20,334 bases of DNA from an uncultured Eubacteriales bacterium (GCA_900317215.1 ONFW01000199.1:1-20334); one strand, 5' to 3'; counted from the first letter of the stretch, positions 7,884-14,820 are shown. Notes: a model not told the origin generated them from the sequence alone. Made by a program: numbers and translations.

Positions 7884-8356
7884 GCAACGAGTGTGAAGCA
7901 CTAAGGCTTTACGGAGATATTATAGAACTGACAAGACCTTTATCGTCACGAAAGCGAATGTCTTTACATGACAGAGCAGCACAGTTTTCGTCCTTTGCAG
8001 CTCTTACAGGGTATGATGACATGGTGAGGGAGCAGGGCAGGCTTACACAGAGCCGTACTGAGCTTACGGACGAGGAGCTTGAGCAGCTTGACCGCAAGCT
8101 TGCCTTTATCTGTTCGCTTGTGGAGGAAGGCTATGCTCCCGAGATATGCATCACATACTTTGAACCGGATAAAAGAAAAAGCGGAGGCAGCTATGTCACA
8201 GTAACGGGAAGAGTTAAGGAAACAGACGCCGTTTCGGGAAGCATTGTTCTGTACGGGTCTGAGGACACTGCCAGCAGACACGCTCCTGTACTGGTCATTC
8301 CCTTCCGCAATATTGCGGATATGACAGGAGGGTGTCTTGAGGGGATTTTTGATTGA
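7880..8356 (+). CDS. YolD-like protein, polymerase partner
   Basis: 158 residues with the family signature RKRMSLHDRAAQFSSFAALTGYDD near residues 24-47. YolD-like proteins are small, are regularly encoded beside Y-family polymerases in Firmicutes and have been compared to UmuD, though a biochemical role is not settled. The start codon overlaps the polymerase stop (ATGA, 7880-7883), which implies translational coupling and near-equal synthesis. The C-terminal half is beta-rich (VTVTGRVKETDA, GSIVLYGSED) and ends with a short helix. There is no signal peptide or membrane segment, so it is cytoplasmic. Confidence 0.85.
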   Translation: MSNECEALRLYGDIIELTRPLSSRKRMSLHDRAAQFSSFAALTGYDDMVREQGRLTQSRTELTDEELEQLDRKLAFICSLVEEGYAPEICITYFEPDKRKSGGSYVTVTGRVKETDAVSGSIVLYGSEDTASRHAPVLVIPFRNIADMTGGCLEGIFD

Positions 8357-8424
8357 AGGCGAGCCTCAGACGGTATTCTGAGACTGCAGCAGTATCATCA
8401 TATAAAAGCAAAGGAGTGCTGAAA

Positions 8425-9063
8425 ATGAAGGGAAGAGCAATTATCTTTTCTGCAGTATTGATATTATCATTTGCAACGGCCGCGGGCTGCGGCAAAAGGA
8501 ATAAGGACACGACGGCGGCTGCTTCTCAGAGCCTCTCACCCTTGCTTTCAAGCACAATTAATCCGTTTGTCGAGAAAAAGAGCGCAGAAGAGTATGTGAA
8601 CAGTGATGAGGGTGCGGAAAATGTTGATGAGTCTTATTATGACAGCACTGAGGACGGGGACACCGACTATTATCATATGGAAAGCTACTATGCTTTACAC
8701 AATGAGGATGAAACGGAGCTGTCAGAAGGCGATTACTCCTCTCAGCAGGAGGAGGACGGTGCGGTGAGCCGTGATTTTGTGTTTACCGATGAATTCAGCG
8801 ATTATGCGTTAAGCTCTGAGACTTTACAAGAGGAGAGCGAGGTGTACGGCGAGGATCTGTCTTTCCCTGACGATATCAGCGGCGTTGAGTCGGAGGAGAG
8901 CTATGAGGAGGAGCCCGCAGAGAGCGGAGAGGAGGGAGAAGAGGAAGAAAGCCCTTCGCAAAGCTCTGAAGAAGAGCAGTTCTCAGACTGGAATGAGGAT
9001 AACGGATATTCCATGCAGGAGGACAGCACTGTTGATGCAGACGTGACGGCAGAGAACGAATAA
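8425..9063 (+). CDS. Highly acidic predicted lipoprotein, function unknown
   Basis: The ATG at 8425 follows AAGGAGTG (8411-8418); an in-frame TTG at 8353 would overlap the previous gene and would hide the signal peptide. The product is 212 residues. Residues 1-21 are a lipoprotein signal with the lipobox AAGC and lipidation at Cys22, so it should sit on the outer face of the membrane. The mature part is almost all Glu, Asp, Ser, Tyr and Gly, with Glu/Ser runs around residues 165-195. It has no cysteine besides the lipidated one, no visible fold and no catalytic motif. It could be an acidic spacer, a cation or surface-binding protein, or an anchor. It starts 68 bp after the YolD-like gene and may be read through from it; no independent promoter of quality is visible. 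Confidence 0.75.
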   Translation: MKGRAIIFSAVLILSFATAAGCGKRNKDTTAAASQSLSPLLSSTINPFVEKKSAEEYVNSDEGAENVDESYYDSTEDGDTDYYHMESYYALHNEDETELSEGDYSSQQEEDGAVSRDFVFTDEFSDYALSSETLQEESEVYGEDLSFPDDISGVESEESYEEEPAESGEEGEEEESPSQSSEEEQFSDWNEDNGYSMQEDSTVDADVTAENE

Positions 9064-9069
9064 AAAAGC

Positions 9070-9171
9070 ACATTATCAGCTTAGCGTTCTTCTGAATTTT
9101 ATGGTCTGTTAAAGCACTTTATATAAAAATTATACCAAAATTTGATAAATATATTGAAAAGCTGATAATGT
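9070..9171. repeat. 13-bp perfect inverted repeat, 76 bp apart
   Basis: ACATTATCAGCTT (9070-9082) and AAGCTGATAATGT (9159-9171) are exact reverse complements. The first begins 6 bp after the lipoprotein stop; the second sits between the -35 and -10 of the next promoter. No target-site duplication is visible outside the arms. Confidence 0.75.
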
Positions 9172-9236
9172 TATGCTATCATGTAAGGGATTTATGGCTT
9201 TTTATGGCGTTTATTGCCATAAATGCCATTAAAATT
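9154..9236 (+). promoter_or_regulatory. NhaC-family gene promoter and adjoining TTTATGGC palindrome
   Basis: TTGAAA (9154-9159), 17 bp, TATCAT (9177-9182) with a TG extended -10 (9174-9175). At or just after the start of transcription comes TTTATGGC, then TTTTTATGGC, a 7-nt spacer, GCCATAAAT and GCCATTAAA. The inner 8-bp arms are perfect and the outer arms nearly so. It can act as a DNA operator or as a hairpin at the 5' end of the message. No known riboswitch signature is present. Confidence 0.6.
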
Positions 9237-9255
9237 CTATGAAAGGCAGATACTT

Positions 9256-10980
9256 ATGAATAAGAAAAAACTGATAAAAAATCTGATCTTTCTCGGCTGC
9301 ATTGTTCTGTACACTATATTCTGCTTTGTGCAGACGCCTGTAACACAGGCGGTGACGATGGACGGAGAGACTGCAGTCGGATCTATGTGGTCCCTGCTTC
9401 CCCCGATAATAGCTATCGGACTTGCCCTTATCACCAAGGAGGTCTATTCATCACTTTTCTTCGGAATAGTCTCGGGAGCGATCATAGCGGCATGTTCCTT
9501 CAACACGGGCTTTGAGGGCGCTATGAACTACATAGTCAAGGACGGTCTTATCAACAATATAGCTGACAGCTATAATGTCGGGATACTTATCTTCCTTGTT
9601 GTGCTTGGCGCTATAGTTGTTCTTATGAATAAGGCCGGCGGAAGCCGTGCATACGGAGAATGGGCGGCAAAGCATATCAAAACGAGGGTAGGAGCAAGCC
9701 TTTCGACCTTCTTCCTCGGAGCGCTTATTTTTGTGGATGATTATTTCAACTGTCTGACGGTCGGCTCTGTAATGCGTCCCGTTACAGACAAGCATCAGAT
9801 ATCCCGCTCCAAGCTTGCCTATCTGATAGACGCTACAGCAGCTCCGATATGCATTATCGCACCTATTTCCTCATGGGCTGCGGCAGTCAGCGGAACTATC
9901 GAGGGTGTAAACGGTATTCAGCTCTTTATCAGCACGATACCCTACAACCTCTATGCGATACTCACTCTTATCATGGTCATCTTCATCGCAGTGAGCAATG
10001 TTGATTTCGGACCGATGAGAAAGCATGAGATCAACGCTATCAACGGAGATCTTTTCACAACACGCAACAGCGTATATCCTGAGGACGACAAGCCCTCCAC
10101 CTCAAAGGGCAAGGTCATTGACCTCATACTTCCGGTCATTGTTCTCATATCATGCTGTGTGCTTGGAATGCTTTATACAGGCGGTATCTTCAGCGGCGAG
10201 AACATCATTGACGCCTTTGCAAACTGCGATGCCTCATACGGTCTTTCTGTCGGCTCAATAGGCGCTCTTATCATAGTGATGATCTACTTCATGCTCAGAA
10301 GAGTTCTGAAATTCACAGAGTGCATGGAATCCATTGTGTCAGGCTTCAAGCAGATGGTGCCTGCTATCCTTATTCTTATCTTCGCATGGACGCTCAAGTC
10401 TATGACCAACACACTCGGCGCAGGCGAATTTGTAAAGGGGATAGTTGAAAACGCTGCAGCCCTTGAAGTGCTCCTCCCGATGATACTCTTCCTTGTTGCG
10501 CTCGGACTTTCATTTGCTACCGGTACATCATGGGGTACCTTCGGTATTCTTATCCCGATAGTAACAGGTGTGTTCGGTGAACAGCTTGTCAATGCATCAG
10601 AAAACGGCATACCCTCAATGGTCATCATCTGCATCTCTGCGTGTCTTGCAGGCGCTGTGTGCGGAGATCACTGCTCGCCCATATCCGATACCACCATTAT
10701 GGCTTCCACGGGCGCACAGTGTGACCACGTCAACCATGTGTCTACTCAGCTTCCCTACGCTATGACGGTCGCGGCTGTTTCTGCTCTCGGCTATCTGCTT
10801 GCAGGTGTTGTGCAGAATGTCTTTGTTGTTCTCGGGGTTTCCGTTGCGGCAATGATAGGTGTCCTCATTGTTTTAAGGCTTGTTTTCGGCAATGACAATA
10901 AGAATGCGCTTTCTCTCAGAAATGAGGCTAAGGCAGGTGCTGCCGTTAAGACCGAAAGCGCTAAAGCAAAGAAAAAATAA
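9256..10980 (+). CDS. Na+/H+ antiporter NhaC-family transporter
   Basis: 574 residues with about a dozen hydrophobic segments, matching the NhaC-type antiporter family in length and in signatures such as LLPPIIAIGLALITKEVY, the buried acidic FVDDYFNCLTVGSVMRPV near residues 160-175, and the Cys/His-containing GAVCGDHCSPISDTTIMAS in the C-terminal half. Members exchange Na+ for protons or carry organic substrates such as amino acids; the substrate cannot be told from sequence. The chosen ATG (9256) follows GAAAGG; an upstream in-frame ATG at 9223 lies inside the palindrome with no ribosome binding site. The C-terminal tail is Lys/Ala-rich and cytoplasmic. The gene is monocistronic, with its own promoter and a terminator 15 bp after its stop. 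Confidence 0.88.
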   Translation: MNKKKLIKNLIFLGCIVLYTIFCFVQTPVTQAVTMDGETAVGSMWSLLPPIIAIGLALITKEVYSSLFFGIVSGAIIAACSFNTGFEGAMNYIVKDGLINNIADSYNVGILIFLVVLGAIVVLMNKAGGSRAYGEWAAKHIKTRVGASLSTFFLGALIFVDDYFNCLTVGSVMRPVTDKHQISRSKLAYLIDATAAPICIIAPISSWAAAVSGTIEGVNGIQLFISTIPYNLYAILTLIMVIFIAVSNVDFGPMRKHEINAINGDLFTTRNSVYPEDDKPSTSKGKVIDLILPVIVLISCCVLGMLYTGGIFSGENIIDAFANCDASYGLSVGSIGALIIVMIYFMLRRVLKFTECMESIVSGFKQMVPAILILIFAWTLKSMTNTLGAGEFVKGIVENAAALEVLLPMILFLVALGLSFATGTSWGTFGILIPIVTGVFGEQLVNASENGIPSMVIICISACLAGAVCGDHCSPISDTTIMASTGAQCDHVNHVSTQLPYAMTVAAVSALGYLLAGVVQNVFVVLGVSVAAMIGVLIVLRLVFGNDNKNALSLRNEAKAGAAVKTESAKAKKK

Positions 10981-10995
10981 AATAATCATGAGCAT

Positions 10996-11036
10996 AACTG
11001 CCGCAGTCTTTAACAGGTGTGCGGCAGTTTGTGTTT
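10996..11036 (+). terminator. Rho-independent terminator of the NhaC-family gene
   Basis: A 10-bp stem AACTGCCGCA/TGCGGCAGTT (10996-11005 with 11020-11029) with a 14-nt loop, followed by TGTGTTTTT. Confidence 0.85.
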
Positions 11037-11083
11037 TTATGGAGAATGTACATCTTTTTGTATATTATGCCTTAATCTTCCTC

Positions 11084-11132
11084 TTTACTTTTCCGATGAA
11101 CAGTGGTAGGATAGTATCAAGAACAAATGTTC
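11084..11132 (+). promoter_or_regulatory. SOS promoter with a perfect LexA box
   Basis: TTTACT (11084-11089), 17 bp, TAGGAT (11107-11112). The palindrome GAACAAATGTTC (11121-11132) lies over the expected start of transcription. It matches the Gram-positive LexA/DinR consensus GAAC-N4-GTTC at all eight fixed positions, and its N4, AAAT, fits the B. subtilis RNRY preference. Confidence 0.8.
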
Positions 11133-11152
11133 GCAAAATGGAGGGAGCGGTC

Positions 11153-11440
11153 ATGAAACAGTATTCCGAAAGGGTATATGTAAAGGTGAACACGGATTTT
11201 GATTCTACAGGTTATATGATGCCGCGCTCGATAATATGGTCTGACGGGCGTGTTTTCACGATAGACGCCGTGAGGGACTTTCGTCCGGCATCAGCGCTTG
11301 AAAAGGGCAGGAGCGGAGACTGCTACACAGTGGTCATAAGGGGAGAGGAAAGGCTTCTCTTTTTTGAAAAGACTTGTGAGCTGTTTGCCTCTCGTGTAGG
11401 AAGATGGTTTGTTGAAAAAAGCATCACTGTCAGAAGGTGA
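11153..11440 (+). CDS. SOS-controlled 95-residue protein, DUF6504-like
   Basis: The ATG at 11153 has GGAGGGAG just upstream; earlier in-frame starts lie before the promoter. The 95-residue product is soluble, beta-rich and has no membrane segment. Its plan is a short strand (ERVYVKV), a Pro and aromatic core (MPRSIIWSDGRVFTIDAV), a variable loop (about 45-55), CYTVVIRGEERLLFFE, and a closing GRWFVEKSI. The order P-x-x-I-x-W-x-x-G-x-x-F/Y then G-x-W is what I recall of DUF6504 proteins found near ImuB/DnaE2 in actinobacteria, so a role in damage tolerance is plausible; the assignment is from memory, not a search. The perfect LexA box upstream is the strongest functional evidence. It stands alone, 2.8 kb from the YolD-like gene. 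Confidence 0.75.
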   Translation: MKQYSERVYVKVNTDFDSTGYMMPRSIIWSDGRVFTIDAVRDFRPASALEKGRSGDCYTVVIRGEERLLFFEKTCELFASRVGRWFVEKSITVRR

Positions 11441-11495
11441 AAGGGAAATATTATTTATAAAAAATATTGAGATAATAAATATGTATTATTACCCC

Positions 11496-11544
11496 AAAAA
11501 ATGGTTAAATGAATGAAAATATAACGATGAGTAAAAAATGGTTA
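11496..11544. repeat. 12-bp direct repeat upstream of the pilus promoter
   Basis: AAAAAATGGTTA occurs at 11496-11507 and 11533-11544, 37 bp apart (about 3.5 helical turns). Centred near -106 and -69 relative to the predicted start of transcription, the copies could bind a regulator. They lie in an AT-rich stretch with no gene (11441-11571). Confidence 0.55.
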
Positions 11545-11571
11545 TTATTTCACAAAAAAAACAAATAACTC

Positions 11572-11600
11572 TTGAATTTTAAATCCGATTGTGGTATAAT
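11572..11600 (+). promoter_or_regulatory. Predicted promoter of the pilus operon
   Basis: TTGAAT (11572-11577), 17 bp, TATAAT (11595-11600) with a TG extended -10 at 11592-11593. Transcription would start near 11607, leaving a leader of about 346 nt before the pilin ATG at 11953, far longer than needed for translation. Confidence 0.7.
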
Positions 11601-11693
11601 CTGGGTATTAACAAATATGTTTTTGTATTTGATGAAAAAAATAAGAAAATCATGAACTGTTATAGGCTTTAGTGAATGATTTGTGTCTGTCGG

Positions 11694-11810
11694 CATGTGA
11701 GCTTCCATACGGAATAAGGGAAAGTCACTAAGGCGAAAAACAAAAACGGCGGCTGGATCCGTGAAAAGTCACTTCGCAGAATGATGCCCCTCAGAAGCCG
11801 TATGCACATG
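11694..11810 (+). promoter_or_regulatory. Structured leader RNA of the pilus operon, class unknown
   Basis: A 13-nt right arm (11798-11810) pairs in two blocks with the left side: CATGTG (11694-11699) with CACATG (11805-11810), then CATACGG (11706-11712) with CCGTATG (11798-11804). The left strand carries a 6-nt bulge. The enclosed 85 nt can form AGGG/CCCT (11717-11720 with 11788-11791), GCGAA/TTCGC (11733-11737 with 11773-11777) and ACGG/CCGT (11746-11749 with 11759-11762). AGTCACT is repeated at 11723-11729 and 11767-11773. Nested helices with conserved-looking A-rich joins are riboswitch-like, but I could not match it to the c-di-GMP, cobalamin, SAM, TPP, lysine or T-box consensus. Confidence 0.45.
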
Positions 11811-11901
11811 AGTGCCCGATTATAACGGTCATGAAAGCACAGTAAAATGAAAAGGCTGGTGATGAAGGGAAAGTTTACATTGCAGACAACAAGCGCACCG
11901 T

Positions 11902-11930
11902 AAATTGATCCGGAGATATTCCGGAAATTT
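11902..11930 (+). promoter_or_regulatory. Hairpin just upstream of the pilin ribosome binding site
   Basis: TCCGGA (11909-11914) pairs with TCCGGA (11920-11925) around GATAT; AAATT (11902-11906) and AATTT (11926-11930) extend the stem across a 2-nt bulge. No U tract follows, so it is not a plain terminator. It ends 10 nt before GGAG (11941-11944) and could protect the message or act as the expression platform of the leader. Confidence 0.5.
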
Positions 11931-11952
11931 ATTAAAGACAGGAGAATGAAAC

Positions 11953-13875
11953 ATGAAGAAAAGTATCGTAAAAATTCTCACAGCAGCACTTGCAGCAGCA
12001 ACAGTAGCAAGCATGTCGGTATTACCGGTATTTGCTGCAGACAGCGTTTTCCCGCAGGGTGGATGGGTCTATTCCGATGAGGATCCTACTGCTGACCATA
12101 CCGATCCCGAGACATACGGAACGGCAAGAAAGACAGCGGGCACGATAACTGTTACCGATCTCAGAGAAGCAGACGGTCTTACCGTCACAGCATATCAGAT
12201 CGTAAAGGGCGTTTATAAGAACGGCGTGCTTGCCGGCTATACGGTCTGCGACCTTGGCAAGGATCCCGATGACGATACAAAGGGTCTTACAATTAAGGAT
12301 ATCGAGAATCCTACAGCCGATGAGATCACAGCTATCGCAAAGAATATAAACGGCGGCAAGTCCTCTCTTAACGGCATTGTTATGTCTCCCGATGCTCAGG
12401 ATGAGACTACCTATACGGCAGACGTTGAGGCAGGTCTTTACATCGTACTTGCAAGAGGCGGTGACGCTGTTGTTTACAACCCTGCTATCGTAGCAGTAAA
12501 TGTTCTCAACTCTCACCTTATCGTTGAGGATAACGAGCCCTTCCTTCAGGAAGGAACCGTCAGCTTCGGCGCAGAATCCTATTTCAATATTCCGGCTAAC
12601 GCTTACCTCAAATCAAGCGACAGCGGCTTTGACAAGAAGATACTCGGCAGCCATAAGCCCGGCGTCGCAACTCTTGTAGATCCCAATGGCAACAAGGGTG
12701 ATACAGTTGCATTCGGCGACACTATCGACTTCAAGCTCGACAGCATGACTATCCCTTCATATTCTGATGAATATACTGATGTTGTATTTAAGATCGAGGA
12801 TAATCTCGCTGCAGAGGCCTTCCTCGGCGTTCTGAACTTCAAGGTCAAGGTTGCCGGCGAAGAAACTGCTGCTTCGATCGACGTCGATGACGATAATGAT
12901 CCCGATACAGATCCCGTAAAGGTCACTCAGTATACTCTCAAGCTGTATGATGCTGATGGTGAGGAGCTTGATCTTACGGATGATCACTGTTTCGATAATG
13001 CAGTTGCATTCTCTGTTGATTTCGACGATGCATTTATCAGAGCAAATGATTCTGCTGCAGTTGAGATCACCTACAGCACTGTATTCCAGAACACAGCAGG
13101 CGTAAACTACGCTGAAAACAAGAACAGAGCTACCCTTACATACAGCAATAACCCCAACGATACAGAGGGTGCAAAGACAAAGGACAAGACCACCTATCAT
13201 TACACCTTTGGTATTGATGCTACTGTTGACGGACAAAATATTGTTGACGGCAAGCTTGAGACCGAGGAGACCTATGAATTCAATAAGGTCTATAAAAATG
13301 ACGGTCAGTTCAAGGATGGAACCACAACTGAAGGCCTGCCTACACAGGTCAATGAATTTGCTCTTCCAGGCGCTACCTTCACGCTTTATTCCGCAGCTGA
13401 TTGTGCTGAGGAGAGCGTGATCACTGAGTCTGTTTCCGATGATAACGGTCATATCAAGTTCCTGGGTCTTGACGAGGGTACATACTACGTCAAGGAAACA
13501 CACGCTCCCAGAGGCTTTGTTCTCAATGACAAGCTCTTCAGGTTTGTAATAGAGGCTGATCTTGACGAGGCTACAGGCGTTCTTTCAAGCTACACTATCA
13601 CAACCGCATACAAGGGTGAGAACGGTTATGTTGAGGTCGGCTCTGCAACCTATACCAACAAGGCTGAGATAGAGGACGACGGAAATGTTATCAATGTTAT
13701 TGATCATGACGTAACTCCCGTTGACGTGCTTGACCCGAAGATCGAGCAGCTCCCCTCAACAGGCGGCATCGGAACAATAGTAATTACAGTTACAGCTGCT
13801 GTCGGTATGGCAGGCTTCCTGACTCTCTTCCTGTACAACAGAAAAAAGAGAAAGGAAGAGGCTGACAAGAAATAA
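11953..13875 (+). CDS. Major pilin, SpaA/FimP type, LPXTG-anchored
   Basis: 640 residues. A Sec signal peptide (1-29, ending VFAADS) is followed by an N-terminal pilin domain, a middle isopeptide-type domain (about 225-430) and a Cna-B-like C-terminal domain (about 455-590). The E-box is YYVKETHAPRGF (511-522; Glu515), whose Glu promotes Lys-Asn isopeptide bonds. The sorting signal is LPSTGG (600-605), then a hydrophobic helix and the tail NRKKRKEEADKK. The class C sortase encoded next should cut between Thr and Gly and join subunits into a pilus shaft. No clear YPK pilin motif is visible; a lysine in the segment KKILGSHKPG (about 226) is a candidate linkage residue. Clean SD (GGAG) and many C-ending codons suggest strong expression. 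Position as first gene fits the most abundant subunit. Confidence 0.9.
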   Translation: MKKSIVKILTAALAAATVASMSVLPVFAADSVFPQGGWVYSDEDPTADHTDPETYGTARKTAGTITVTDLREADGLTVTAYQIVKGVYKNGVLAGYTVCDLGKDPDDDTKGLTIKDIENPTADEITAIAKNINGGKSSLNGIVMSPDAQDETTYTADVEAGLYIVLARGGDAVVYNPAIVAVNVLNSHLIVEDNEPFLQEGTVSFGAESYFNIPANAYLKSSDSGFDKKILGSHKPGVATLVDPNGNKGDTVAFGDTIDFKLDSMTIPSYSDEYTDVVFKIEDNLAAEAFLGVLNFKVKVAGEETAASIDVDDDNDPDTDPVKVTQYTLKLYDADGEELDLTDDHCFDNAVAFSVDFDDAFIRANDSAAVEITYSTVFQNTAGVNYAENKNRATLTYSNNPNDTEGAKTKDKTTYHYTFGIDATVDGQNIVDGKLETEETYEFNKVYKNDGQFKDGTTTEGLPTQVNEFALPGATFTLYSAADCAEESVITESVSDDNGHIKFLGLDEGTYYVKETHAPRGFVLNDKLFRFVIEADLDEATGVLSSYTITTAYKGENGYVEVGSATYTNKAEIEDDGNVINVIDHDVTPVDVLDPKIEQLPSTGGIGTIVITVTAAVGMAGFLTLFLYNRKKRKEEADKK

Positions 13876-13888
13876 GCCTTTCTGAGCT

Positions 13889-13921
13889 CGGACACGGCGG
13901 AAACAGTTCCGTCGTGCTCCG
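13889..13921 (+). other. Intergenic hairpin between pilin and sortase
   Basis: CACGGCGGAA (13893-13902) pairs with TTCCGTCGTG (13907-13916) around a 4-nt loop; CGGA (13889-13892) with TCCG (13918-13921) adds four pairs beyond a bulged C. There is no U tract, so it is better read as an RNA-processing or 3'-end-stabilising element, or a leaky stop, that lowers sortase relative to pilin. Confidence 0.6.
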
Positions 13922-13935
13922 TGTAAGGTCATACG

Positions 13936-14820
13936 ATGAATAAACAAAAAAGACGCAAGCTTATACGAAGGATCATTTCAATTGTTTCAATGCTCGGTTT
14001 TCTGATCTGCACGGCAGCACTGCTCTATCCGGTTATAAGCGACAGATGGAACAGATATCTTGACATGCAGCTTATTGCCGAATATAATGAGATAATAAAG
14101 AATACTGATCCTACCGTATATAACGACGCTATGAAAGAAGCCGAGGAGTATAACCGCTATCTGATGACAGAGAGAAGAAACCTCATCACAGATGCTCAGT
14201 ATACTCACGACGAGAAATATGAATCGCTGCTGAATGTAATGAATAACGGAATGATGTGCTATGTTGAGATACCCGTTATAGACATTACTGAGCCGGTTTA
14301 CCATTATTCCGATGATATATCGCTGAACAAGGGTGTAGGTCATATCCACGGAAGCTCGCTTCCTGTTGGGGGCTTGAATACACACGCCCTGCTTACCGGT
14401 CACAGAGGACTTCCGAATCAGAAATTTTTCTCCGACCTTGACAAGGTGGAGATAGGCAACAGATTTTACGTACATGTTCTCGGCAGAGTTCTTGCCTATG
14501 AGGTGTATGATATAAAAGTCGTGTTGCCTACTGATGTAAGCGGTCTTCTGATCGAGGAAGGCAAGGATCTGCTCTCGCTCATCACCTGCGAGCCTTACGG
14601 CGTTAATACACATCGGTTGATAGTGACGGGCAGAAGGGTACCGTTCGACGAGGCAAACGTGGAAAACGGTCTGGTTACCGTGGAGAAGCATCAGGTCAGG
14701 ATAGATCCTGCAGTCTGGGTAGCACTCGGATTCATGCTGTTCTTCATTTTCATAGTTGTAAATTCTTTAGTCGGCAGGTACGTCAGCAGAAAAAAATCTA
14801 AGAAAGGCGGTTCGGCATGA
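13936..14820 (+). CDS. Class C (pilus-assembly) sortase
   Basis: 294 residues. A membrane anchor at about 12-33 is followed by an extracytoplasmic domain and a second transmembrane helix near the C-terminus (about 255-280), the two-helix plan of class C sortases. Catalytic residues are in place: His156 in LLTGHRG, Cys218 in LITCEPYG and Arg227 nine residues on (NTHRL), the spacing of pneumococcal SrtC enzymes. It should polymerise the upstream pilin and link the downstream minor subunit. The segment before the core (about 45-85) is helical and charged and would be where the inhibitory lid lies; I see no canonical DP(F/W) lid, only an Asp-Pro at about residue 58. The ATG at 13936 is 60 bp after the pilin stop with AAGG upstream. 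Its TGA overlaps the next start (ATGA, 14817-14820). Confidence 0.92.
   Translation: MNKQKRRKLIRRIISIVSMLGFLICTAALLYPVISDRWNRYLDMQLIAEYNEIIKNTDPTVYNDAMKEAEEYNRYLMTERRNLITDAQYTHDEKYESLLNVMNNGMMCYVEIPVIDITEPVYHYSDDISLNKGVGHIHGSSLPVGGLNTHALLTGHRGLPNQKFFSDLDKVEIGNRFYVHVLGRVLAYEVYDIKVVLPTDVSGLLIEEGKDLLSLITCEPYGVNTHRLIVTGRRVPFDEANVENGLVTVEKHQVRIDPAVWVALGFMLFFIFIVVNSLVGRYVSRKKSKKGGSA

Noticed and set aside
8365..8382. Hairpin CTCAGA/TCTGAG as a terminator after the YolD-like gene
   Set aside because: The stem is only 6 bp with no U tract, so readthrough into the lipoprotein gene is more likely.
9070..9171. Complete MITE-type mobile element
   Set aside because: The 13-bp arms are terminal-repeat-like, but there is no target duplication and the unit contains the -35 of the next gene; copies elsewhere cannot be checked here.
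11694..11810. Identification of the pilin leader as a c-di-GMP, cobalamin or T-box element
   Set aside because: The c-di-GMP-I core, the cobalamin boxes and the T-box GGUGGNACC are all missing; chance similarities such as GTGAAAAGTC are too short.
12757..13503. 248-codon open frame on the minus strand inside the pilin gene
   Set aside because: It is antisense to a well-supported pilin, has no ribosome binding site and gives a protein with no recognisable domain; biased codon use of the pilin keeps this frame open.
13987..14691. 234-codon open frame on the minus strand inside the sortase gene
   Set aside because: It is antisense to a sortase with intact catalytic residues and has no start signal or plausible product.
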